From Madurella fahalii (lineage: Eukaryota > Ascomycota > Sordariomycetes > Sordariales): DNA of 64,000 nucleotides. Under the pieces are notes generated by a model. The model saw nothing but the letters and a program-made list of their open reading frames with translations, had not been told where the DNA came from and did no database searches. Position numbers and translations under genes: made by a program. Shown in pieces: positions 54,707 through 64,000 of this stretch (position 1 is its first letter; each line of letters starts with the position of its first letter). The DNA lies in contig CM056876.1 of NCBI GenBank assembly GCA_029876055.1, forward strand, positions 1,240,001-1,304,000, given 5' to 3'.

Positions 54707-57700
54707 TCAAACACCACCTACACCTCCTTCCTCAAAACTCTCGTCCCACCCCCCTGTCTCAAGCAACCAACCCCCCACCCGCTCCTTCACCCCACCCACC
54801 GTCTCGCCCAGGGCACTATTCCACTGATCTTGGACGACCCTAACCTTCTCCTTCAGGTCATCCGTCAGCCGCCTGCCCTCCTGCGCCCTCATCTCCGCGA
54901 CCCTCGCCGGGTCCCGCCCGTCACTCTCCATGACCTTCGCCTTGGCCGAGACGCACGCCTCCTTGACCTCGTGGAGCAGGCACAGCAGGTTCGTCTGGCT
55001 CTCGATGAACTGGTAGGTGCTCTTCTCGGCGTGCAGCAGCAGGCTGAAGAGGTACTGTAGCGGGTGGTCGACGTAGCTGGGGTTCTCGGCGAACTCGGCG
55101 GCGGGGATCTGCACTAGGAACCCGTCGAGGTCACCCGCGGGGATCTTGTCGAGCAGCCTCTTGAGCGGCGGCGCAATGTCCCAGAAGGCGTTGAGCTGAA
55201 CCTCGACGCCGCGGGAGACCGTCTCCTCGACTACGTCCCGGAACTCCTGCGTGCGGTGAAGGACTTCTTCGGAGAAGGCCAGGGCGCGCTTGGCTGCGTC
55301 TTCGACGAAGAAGGCTTTGGCTGAGGTGATCTTGTCGTCCTGGTTGGCGAGGCGGTAGGGGACCAGGACCATGTCACGGTAGCGATCGTTGCGGTCCGAG
55401 AGGAGGTCGTAGAGGCAGCGGTGGAGCGCCTCGCGCGCCTCAAAGATCCATTTGAGGAGGGTGAGTTTCTCGAGGAGTTCGGGCTGCTCGTCGCCTTCCT
55501 CCTGAGGGAGGTTGGGGTTTGACTCGTGCGTCTCGTCAAAGAGCCGGCTGCGGAGGGAGTCGAAGAGTTCGGTGGCCTTGGTGATTCGGCTTTGGAGGAT
55601 CTCGTTGACAGGCATGACGACGGCTGTTTGGAAGTCGTCAAAGTCTTTCTTTTCGAGTTCCCTCACCCTGGCGTGCTCGTCTGCCGTGGCGTCAGCTTCG
55701 ATGGCTGCCGCCTCGGCATACCCGATAGCGCCACTAGAGATCTCTTGCTGTAGGTTCTGTCGGAGAGCCTGGCGGCGGTGTTTTGCTGCCTCGGCGGCCT
55801 CAGCCCGGATCTTCGCGCTCGCTTGCTTAAAGCGCTCCTTGATACCATCGATCTCGGTCATGTCGCTGATTGCGCGCACAGCGCTGCGTGTCTGTGCCAG
55901 CTCGGGGTGGTTGTTGTTAACAGCGGGGTGGTGCCGTGGGTACGGCGGCGGCAGCGTCACTAGGCGCGAGACGTCAAGGTGTTCAGGATTCGGTGTGTTC
56001 GGTGTCGATGCCGACGCGAGCGAGTTGCGTGAGAGGGGTTGCGGCGTGGCCGACTGGTCTTGATCATGCCATCCAGTCTTCTCTGTCGGATATCCTCCAG
56101 AGGTACGCTTGCTCGACCCAACGCCCGGAGAGGGGTGCGGCTCGTCGATCCACTGCAGAGCCTCGCGGGCCTCCTTGGGAACGCCCATGTACTTTGACTC
56201 CCGCTTCGACCTCTCTATCCTCGCCGAGGGGGCACCACTAGAGTCGGCCTCCCACCAGCGGCTCGCCGGCCGCCCACGCGAGTCCTCTTCATCCACTGCG
56301 TCGCTGACGCTCATGCTCAAGATGGGCGACAAGGATGGCATATAGTTCGACGACTGCCAGTTTTGGTTGGCTGATGCCCCGGGCGACGACGCTACTTGTT
56401 GGCTGGACGCGGTCGGGGTCGAGGCGGACGCGCCATGGTTTCCGCCGAAAGCAGACCCAACAGATCCACGGTGTGATCTAGGCTCGGACGACTGAGGGGT
56501 TAGTTCCACGGTCCCGCTTGTGGCCGAGTTCATCGATTCCCTTCTAGAGGGCATCGGCCGGAACAAGTCGCGCGTGAGGTCGAGTATCTCAGACCCCATG
56601 GCCCCTATAGCCGCCCCGTACCGCTCCCGCCGTATCCTCGACTCGCTAACAAAGAATTCGGCAAACAAGCGAACGCGTTCGGCGTCATTGGGAGCGGCCG
56701 CCTCCCGCTGTGCAAATGCCGTAAAGCGTTCGACAGTCCCCCGGGCGAATTGATCGATGCTCTGAGTAATGACTGTGTGCCTATTTAATGATAGTGAAGG
56801 GGAGAGTGGAGCCGATAGGGGAACGTCTGGGCCCAGACCCCGATGTGAGGAAGAAGATCGGCTCCCGGTTGGGGGCGTCGGCAGAGCCTTCGGGGCAATC
56901 GCCTGGTGGTTATCTTGGTGCTTCTGTACGTTTGGTGATAGCCTCGTGGGAGTCACCTGCCCTGAGAGGACTTGCGTCGAACCTGTAGCCCGTGGTGTCC
57001 TTGATGATTCCTGCCCATTTTCCTGCGAATCAGACGTCCCGGGAGTCGCGCTGGTTCCAGCCGTTCGGGACGTCCCCCGACCGATAGTTAGGCGCCGCTG
57101 TAATCCAGCCGGGCCAGGGATAACAATATCGGATAGAGGCTGTGGTCCCGCTGATGCATCGATCGAGCCGCGGACGCTCCCCCTTGTCCGGCTCTCACTT
57201 CGCCGCTCTAGAAGCGTCTTCTCACCCCGGACGGCTGGGCTCCTCGTCAAACCGCCGGAACTCGTCGAAGATGCGCCGGATTCAGGTGGCTGGCCGACGC
57301 TCGAGCCTCCAACATCTGATGGCTCGACACCTTCGGCAGGTGCAATAGTCGACGGCTCCGAGCTCGTTGCGGGGCCTGGCATGTTATCGCCCTCTCTCCA
57401 ATTTGCTGGTGTTTGGGGAACCGGTCCCAGTGCAGAGACGCCGCTTGGGGGCGGTCTTCGGGTCGGTGGTGATATGACTGGGTCGCTTCCCGATGGCATT
57501 CGCTGGACACTTTGCGATCTAGCTGCAGATGGTGGCGGCCCCGGTGGTGGGGGGGGACCGGCATAGAGGGATCCCACCGGACTTGGGACGAAGACCGCGA
57601 TCTTGCCGATGTTGGTGTCGCAACGGCAGGGGTTGAGACTGCCCGCCGTGCGCCCGGCGCCAGACCTTGAGACGCATCGGAATCGGTTCGCTGTGGTATC

Positions 57701-58357
57701 TGGAGAGTCAACGGCCCTGGGTGACCCGGAACTCCTCGCGACATCAGACTGAAGGGTCGGGATGGCTGGGCTTGCTCCCCGGGCGGACTTGTTTGTTCGG
57801 GCTCTCGCCGTCTTCCCAACGATGGTAAGCCAAACCGTCTCTCACGCGAAGCGCCTCTCGCGCCAGGAGGGGGAGGGAAAGAGGTGTTTGCCACGGGGGG
57901 CTCGGTAGCCACTCTTTGAACTGGTGGAGGTGGCGCTCTGGCGACGGACACATTGGCCATGGGCGTCTGGTCGAACACCATGCTCATCGGCCGTCCGCTC
58001 CGGGGAGGCGAGTAGGGTGGAGGAGGCGGCGGTGATACTACCTACTCGTCAGCCAAACAGCGTTGAGACGGTGCGCCGGAACTTACTTTGGGGTTCCTGG
58101 AACGATTGGGCCGGCTGGCCGTGTGGTATCCGTTCGGGCCCGGGTCCGGCAATCGGCGACGAGATCCATTCTTGCGGGTTATAGGGCTGGATGGCGCTCA
58201 GGGGAGTCTGGCCGGATGAGAAGGCGCCGTGAGAACTCACAGACATGGCTGACAATGGCGTGTTCGGATTGTGGCCGTGGTAGACGCCCAGCGACGCCGT
58301 CAATAACGGGTTCAGCCCAGCGCGGAGCCGCGCAGTGGGATCTCGTGAAGAACTCAT
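54707..58357 (-). CDS. Large Pro/Ser-rich protein with C-terminal coiled-coil region (unknown function)
   Basis: Exon 1 58087..58357 (MSSSRDPTARLRAGLNPLLT), intron 58038..58086 (GTAAGT...GTAG, 49 nt), exon 2 58037..54707. About 1,200 residues. The N-terminal half is disordered, rich in Pro, Ser and Arg with PPPPP runs. A helical segment near the middle (ITQSIDQFARGTVERFTAFA) precedes more disorder. The last 400 residues are helical and charged (FKQASAKIRAEAAEAAKHRR, then ADEHARVRELEKKDFDDFQ), likely coiled coils. The frame shifts by one base at a run of eight C on the coding strand (57549-57556): before it RWDPSMPVPP, after it PPGPPPSAARSQS. Nine C would join them, so it is either an indel in this allele or a reading error. 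No named family; it resembles proteins conserved among filamentous ascomycetes. Other stops were not found. Confidence 0.75.
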
Positions 58358-61300
58358 CGTGCCCGGCGATTAGATGTCTTTGTCTTCGCGGTCAACCCAA
58401 CCACACTGAAGCCCTGCAGAAACAGGACCGACTTCCTTCCAACCCCTCACTCCTGCGTCGGCGAAACCTGGAAGGGGGGAGGGGCTTGAGATGTGTCACG
58501 ATCTCCTGGCCGTCTCAAGCCGACACCACAAGAGAAGGCCCCGTCGGCGCCGTCACCACTCCATTCACAGGTATTGCGGGTTGCCGGGTCGCCAGTCACG
58601 TCGCGGCATCACAAAAGACCTTCCACGGCGATTTTATGTTCGAACAGGTATACCCGAACCACGGCCGTCGGTTCCGGAGTAAGGCTGCGGCGTGAGGGGA
58701 GATGTAGGCTGCAGCAGGCGTTGAGCAGCAAGTCGCACGGGGGTGGTCCGAGAGCGGGATGCGCGGTGGGAGCGTTGCAGGAGATAAAAAGACGGATCGC
58801 TCCAGGCCCGACAGGGAAACCGATAATAGGCTATGGTGCAACCCACCAGCACCCTGGCCGGCCCTGGTGCGAGAAGTCGAACCTGCATTGAAAAGCGGGA
58901 GCCCGCCTCCCGCTGTGGACTGGCCTGGTGCGAGAGCTTGGCGATTTGCAGGTGCTTTCCGAGACGGGCCTCGTTTCCCAGAGGGGTTCTGCTCCGAGAG
59001 CGACTCTGGCTGGGCCGGCCAAGCTGCCCTGCAACGGTGCAATCTATCCACGAGACACACTACCGTGGCCCGCCCGTAGTGTCCACTACGCGTGCAGCCG
59101 AAAGTGGCACGGCGATATCAAGAGCGGGTACGTGTCTCCAGGCTGTACGACTCCGACTGCTTTGCTGCCCTTATCCGATGGGTGCTCGCAGTGATCATCC
59201 AGCCACGGGATGCGTGCTGCGGCAAGACACGGACACGCGGGAAGCCCTCGGCTGACCCGCTGGCTTGGTGATAGCGACTCTGGCAGGGAGCAGAGCGTTC
59301 CTGCGGCTGGTGGCTGATCAGATGCAAAGAAGCCATCAGCTCCCCGCTGCCGGCTTCTCGGCCAGTGCATAGCGGACATTCAACGGCCGGGCATGGTCCT
59401 TGGCCCTGCACCGACAGGGCGATGGTGGCGAGCCTGGACTTGAACCGAAGGAGAGCAGGATGGACGAGAGGGTCGGTCAACCACACGACCCGGCAAGAGG
59501 CGCGATTGTGATTGGATTGTTGCTGAGAACGAGTGCCGACAATCTATTCTTGGTTCTGGGCAAAATTCAAGGGGCCTCCCAGTGATTCGCCAGAATCTGT
59601 GCATTTAGCTGTGATGGGTGCTGTCGGCGCTTAACGTTAAACCCCCCGCCCCATCCCCCGTCCATGATTCGATTGCTGCTCTCTCGGTGCATTAGCGAAT
59701 GGCACACACTTCCTCAAGCGTGCTAGCGTCCCGTCTCGGGACTTGCAATCGAATCCCTTATGCGACATCACGCATTTACAGAATATGTTGCCCCAGTGCT
59801 AAAAAGGTGCCTTCCGCGATATGCCACTAACAGGCGCCCAGTCTGGTTCAGTCAGGTTGCGTTATCCCACCACCCATGTGTCCCGGCCTCGACCAGACGG
59901 CAAGACAGCTGAGCATTTTCTTGTCTGCTGCGGGTCTGCTGCGTTTGATCCGTCTTAGGCCCTTGTATCAGCGATTCTAGGCCCGCATCACGTATCCTTG
60001 GTATCGGTTCTGCTGAATGCGACCTGTCAGGTCTGGGGGCAGAAAAACACGGTTTGACATGGTGTACAGAGCATCGTCGTCAAGCCGCAATGTCAAGAGC
60101 AGAGCATATCTCTCTTGGTGTTGGCTGCTACCGAGGCCTTTTGGTTCCTTCGTCACACCGAACCTACGGGCGTTTCGGCCCTCTCCCTCAAGAGTCGAGT
60201 CCGGTCTACGGCTAGTTGGGTGGATGTGATGCCGTGCCTGAGTTCAGCTAGCTCCGTGGCAGCTTTTCCCCACATTCTCACCGATACTGGGAAGTCAAGG
60301 TGATGGAAGTGATGGGATATTAATAGCGTTGGCGAGTGATGTCGAGTGCGGCTATTGACGCATGCCGTTGCTCCCTATTCGGATATGGCCAAGGTGTTGA
60401 GCAAGGCTTTGACTGCTAACATTTTGGGCAGTTGTTTGTTTTACTTTCCTTTCTCCTTGTCTCATAACTTGTTTTGTTCCTCGTTTTATTCCCATTTTCT
60501 TTTCTTTTCTTTTCTTCTTCTTTTTCTTCGGCTTTTTTTCTCCTACTTATAGAACCAGCGAGACTGCTAAGAAAATTCAGTGGAGGCGGTATGTTAATAG
60601 GGAGCAAGGGAGTCTGCTGATAGCAGCTGTTATTGCCGATTCGCCTTGGACCCTGTGCTCGTGGGGTACACAAGCGAAAGCTTACCGTCGCCGGGTAATT
60701 CGCGTCGAGAGCTCGCCGTTGGCTGAGAGCTGACCCTTGGCACCGATCTTTCCCTCCGTCGGAACGGTTGTATACTGGGAATATTGCTGGACACATTTTT
60801 GGACCGGAAAAGGAACCTTCCGGCGGCGGCATCCTAACCCCTCCGTTTTTACACAGCGGATTCTGTGCATCGGGGTCGGCCATGGTTTGGGCTTGAGCAC
60901 ATGCTGGACAGTGGCGTATAATCTCAAGCATACAATTTGCGGACAACGCCGCAAGGATGCAGAGTCAGCCGGACGAGCTTTCTGCCCACCGCGGCATGTC
61001 GTTAAACTTTGGCGTGCGGCTCCCCAATCACCCGCACAGGAAGGTAAGGTACCTTGACTCGGGTCTCAGGTTCGCCGGTGTGAGCCCCCAAATGCCCGGG
61101 CCTCGTCCGGGGAGGGCACCGGATACGAATCGCCCCAGGCTCTTCGGCCCCCCAAGGGTCCATGCAAGGGATTATAATGGTCGAACGCTCTGAACAAGGC
61201 ATTCGCTGAGAGTCCAGCAACTAGAGTTGGAGGACTCAGCAATTTATCCGGGGCTAACACCAACGACGCCAACGACCTCGGTCGTCTTCACATCTCCATG

Positions 61301-62180
61301 GCTTTTGTGTAAGGGAGAAATCCTATGCCTCCAATTAAAACCGCATTGCAGGCTCTAGCTCCGAGCGGTGACTCTTCGGCTCCTCGGATCAAACCAGTCT
61401 CATCGCGCTCCACCGCATGTCCGTACTGCCTATCCCAAATCCAGCCCAATCTCGCTCCGGGCGGCAGTCGGCAATCGCCCCACTTCTGTGAGGTAGAAGT
61501 TCGAGCATCGAGAACGCCGTTACTCGATCCCGGGTTTGCCTCTCAAGAGTCGTACAAGGTTTGCAAGAGGGTGCCAATGCTGTTGGAGTGATTGGTTTGA
61601 CTTGGGTGTTCCTGGCGATCAGCCGAAGCTTCCATGCTTCAATACTGGTCTGGACCCTGGCCTGGCTGGCCGCCTGCAACCAAGGCCTACCACCAAGAAT
61701 GGCAGTAAACCTAACCCCACCAAAGGCGGTGAGAGTTACTGCCCGCGCACCCCGCCCAACCGGGGCCTGATGAGTTTTCTAGAGCTTTCCAAACAGCTCG
61801 CTGACGGTTTCCCATTTCTTTCATCTGGGCGAGGCTCGCCCATATTTCTGGCACTTCCAGCTCGTCTCCTTTGCGGTACTGCAATTTGCGCGACTGTTGA
61901 TGCCCAAGCCCTTAACTTCAGGTATGTCTGATGTTGCTTTCCCCGTCATACCTTCATTCTTCGCGCCAATTGCTCCCGTGATGATTGTTCAGCTGGCACC
62001 AGTCATAGGGCGACTTGTACTCCCTTCCTTTGATGATAAACGCTGCGGTCCACCAGACCATCTCTGATTGAGCACCGATACACTGTCTTGCTGCGATTCG
62101 AGCTTTTGGCAAGGCCGCCGCTAACCAACGCAGACCGACTCTAGACTAGACTCCCTCGAACTCAACCAACAGCCGCTAAA
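58358..62180. other. Intergenic, about 3.8 kb, no gene supported
   Basis: GC-rich in its left half with many overlapping frames of 60-200 codons on both strands and no motifs. A long pyrimidine tract runs from about 60424 to 60545. The right end holds the AHA1 promoter. Such a long space may contain long untranslated leaders or non-coding RNA genes, but nothing specific is visible. Confidence 0.45.
60424..60545. repeat. Pyrimidine-rich tract
   Basis: T/C-rich low-complexity run with TTTTC repeats; no coding sign. Confidence 0.6.
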
Positions 62181-63391
62181 ATGGTTCTGCACAACCCCAA
62201 CAACTGGCATTGGGTCAACAAGGATGCGTCGGCGTGGGCGAAGCAGTGGTTCGAAGACAATCTGACCAAGCTGGAGGCCAAAGAGGGGGATGTCACGGCC
62301 AAGATCAGCAAGGTCATCAGCATGGACGGAGATGTCGACGTGGCGCAACGAAAGGGCAAAGTCATTACCATTTTTGATGTCAAGTTAACTCTGGAGTATA
62401 CAGGTACGTATTGCCATAGAATACAATCATCTTGTGCATTGCATTGCGGCACCCGTTCCAGCTCTCCTACCGTCTCTGCTTGTGCAATCGTAGGCTAAAA
62501 TCTCTGCTGCGCAGGCTCCACTGCCGACGATGACGATGTTTCGGGCACCATCACCGTGCCCGAAGTCTCGCATGAGCTCACAGAGGACGAGTTTGTGGTA
62601 GGTTGCGCGTCGCACTCGGCAACGCAATGTTCGCTGTAGCGGCCCACTAAGACTGTCGGCAGTTCGAAATCGACATCTACTCCGATTCCAAGGAGAAGCA
62701 GCCAGTCAAGGATCTCGTGCGGGCAAAACTCGTTCCCCAGCTCCGGAGCGAGTTTGTCAAGCTCCCGCCTGCCCTCATCGTCGAGCATGGCAAGGATATC
62801 CAGCATGCCCCCGGGTCAAACCCCTCAAGCGGCTTTTCTACCCCCAAGTATCATCCTCCAACCGGCGCTACGGGCAAGGAACCCGCATTGACCTCGACCA
62901 CGACGGACAGCGTCAGCAGCGTCAACACTACAACGGTGACGGATAACGAGGAGTTCCGTACCACCGCCGAGGAGCTCTACCAGACATTTACGGACCCTCA
63001 GCGGCTGGCGGCATTCACGCGTGCGCCGCCTAGGGTGTTTGAGGGTGCCAAGAAGGGAAGGAAGTTTGAGCTGTTTGGCGGCAATGTCTCAGGAGAATAT
63101 CTAGAGCTGCAAGAGCCGACCAAGATTGTGCAGAGCTGGCGCCTCGACCAGTGGCCGAAGGGCCATTACTCGAGACTGCAGATCGAGTTCGACCAGAACG
63201 ATATCGACAAGGTCACGGTGATGCGCGTTGAATGGACCGGCGTGCCGATTGGCCAAGAGGAGGTGACAAAGAGGAATTGGCTCGAGTACTACGTCCGAAG
63301 CATCAAGAGGACGTTTGGGTGAGTGCCTCGTTTCCCAGCTCGCCACTATTTGCTACTCACACTCTCTTCCAGTTTCGGCACCATTCTGTAG
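62181..63391 (+). CDS. AHA1: Hsp90 co-chaperone Aha1
   Basis: Activates the ATPase of Hsp90 in the cytosol. Four exons: 62181..62403, 62515..62597, 62663..63318, 63373..63391; introns of 111, 65 and 54 nt, all GT-AG, phase kept; 326 residues. The N-terminal domain (about 1-155) starts MVLHNPNNWHWVNKDASAWA and includes EVSHELTEDEFVFEIDIYSD, the Hsp90 middle-domain binding part. A Ser/Thr-rich linker (about 165-200) leads to the C-terminal AHSA1/START-like domain: FTDPQRLAAFTRAPP, FELFGGNVSGEYLELQEPTK, QSWRLDQWP. The tail ends WLEYYVRSIKRTFGFGTIL, with the last seven residues from a tiny fourth exon. All expected parts are present. Confidence 0.95.
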
Positions 63392-63876
63392 AGGAACAAA
63401 AGCATGGTGGGAGACGGCGTTTGGGGGGAACGGGTCTGGTGGGACGGTTATCGATGCATATAGGAATTACGGGTACTTCTGAGCGCAGAATGACTTAGAG
63501 ACCGAGGACACTCACACAGACGGTCCGGCGATTACGGCGGAACGAGTAAAGTCCAATGAGGAATGACAATAGATGCACCGCAATCTACGTGAGTGTCTCT
63601 CTCTTGGTCTAGTCCGTTTTACAAGTGTGAGTCTTTCAGCGGGTATACCAGTTAGAGGCCACCGCAAGACCTTCTGCACCCGGTGATGCTGAGCAAACCG
63701 GAAACCCTGGCAAAACACAGCCTCCGGGGCCCACTCGGAGCGGGGTGTCGCTCCGGGGCCGGAAGTACTGGGTCACCCCTCCTCGTTCAAAGAGTGTCGG
63801 CTCCCCTGGACATAATTCATCTGGATAGCTTCCGGACCCCTTTTTAAGACAAAAGTTCCGATATCAATCAATAATA
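63392..63876. promoter_or_regulatory. Intergenic: AHA1 3' flank and promoter of the nitrilase-family gene
   Basis: No gene seen; short frames only. Confidence 0.45.
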
Positions 63877-63921
63877 ATGGCGCCCGTCTATAAGTTCGCT
63901 GTGATTCAGCTGCAGCCGAAG
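63877..63921 (+). CDS. First exon of a carbon-nitrogen hydrolase (nitrilase family), cut by window end
   Basis: ATG at 63877 in good context (AATAATGGC) opens MAPVYKFAVIQLQPK, followed by a GTGAGC donor at 63922. The string KFAVIQLQPK is the first beta-strand of nitrilase-superfamily amidohydrolases (AVxQxxP pattern), which split C-N bonds of amides or nitriles with a Glu-Lys-Cys triad. The triad lies in later exons outside the window, so substrate and activity cannot be judged. Confidence 0.6.
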
Positions 63922-64000
63922 GTGAGCTGGTGATGTCATCCTCTGCATTGATACCGTTCAGTGATATGGTTGCTGTTGTATCTTCAACACATTCTACTAC

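Noticed and set aside
56769..57566. Plus-strand frame of 265 codons
   Set aside because: Shadow of the Pro/Ser-rich gene on the minus strand, which continues through with consistent composition and a good intron.
58596..59486. Several 100-150 codon frames on both strands
   Set aside because: Mutually overlapping, Arg/Ala/Ser-rich, no conserved pattern; treated as chance frames in a GC-rich spacer.
59380..59500. Possible tRNA (GGTTCAAGTCC-like T-loop, minus strand)
   Set aside because: The bases around it do not form a T-stem, and no acceptor or D-arm is found at the right distance.

Overview
The window is nuclear DNA of a filamentous ascomycete, most likely a sordariomycete (Sordariales-like). 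The evidence is short spliceosomal introns (about 47-130 nt) with GT-AG and a few GC-AG ends, orthologues of fungal housekeeping genes (MSH6, RAP1, SWF1, FMC1, AHA1), NLR-type genes of fungal design, AT-rich blocks that look RIP-mutated, and a Crypton-type transposon. No rRNA, tRNA or CRISPR array was recognised. The species cannot be named from sequence alone.

Layout. 1-2.4 kb: 3' part of MSH6. 3.0-3.7 kb: a secreted protein built of cysteine-rich repeats. 4.7-8.1 kb: a divergent pair, a formate/nitrite-family transporter and a copper nitrite reductase (nirK), sharing a 667-bp promoter; this is a nitrite/denitrification module. 9.2-11.2 kb: a decayed NLR (NB-ARC-like tail plus SesB-like esterase head). 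11.8-13.1 kb: a secreted DUF1996 protein. 15.1-18.5 kb: two divergent C2H2 zinc-finger genes, one fused to 14 nearly identical ankyrin repeats. 19.4-22.9 kb: a dead second copy of cytosolic isoleucyl-tRNA synthetase that lacks the HIGH motif. 24.0-26.9 kb: a small CxxC protein, the mitochondrial phosphate carrier and a small hydrophobic protein.

28.6-36.4 kb is the core housekeeping block: the telomere protein RAP1 (BRCT, two Myb-like domains, IQ motifs, ARID-like region, RCT), the palmitoyltransferase SWF1, and a divergent pair of mitochondrial genes, an EngB-type GTPase (MRX8-like) and FMC1. 39.5-40.5 kb: a GLEYA-type adhesin. 41-45 kb: a DUF6594 fragment, a Con7-like C2H2 gene and a RIP-like AT-rich block. 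45.3-48.9 kb: a NACHT-ankyrin NLR cut by a single in-frame stop between its ATPase and ankyrin halves. 49.5-52.7 kb: an MFS transporter pseudogene ending at a Crypton remnant, then an ankyrin relic. 53.7-54.2 kb: a small inverted-repeat element. 54.7-58.4 kb: a large proline/serine-rich protein with a frameshift at a run of eight C. 62.2-63.4 kb: AHA1. 63.9 kb: first exon of a nitrilase-family gene.

The accessory parts show turnover of self/non-self recognition genes: NLR relics, a stop-split NLR and freshly amplified ankyrin repeats, beside transposon and RIP-like damage. The housekeeping genes between them look intact. Exon borders were worked out by hand from splice signals, reading phase and family conservation. 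Family names rest on recognised motifs, not on database searches.
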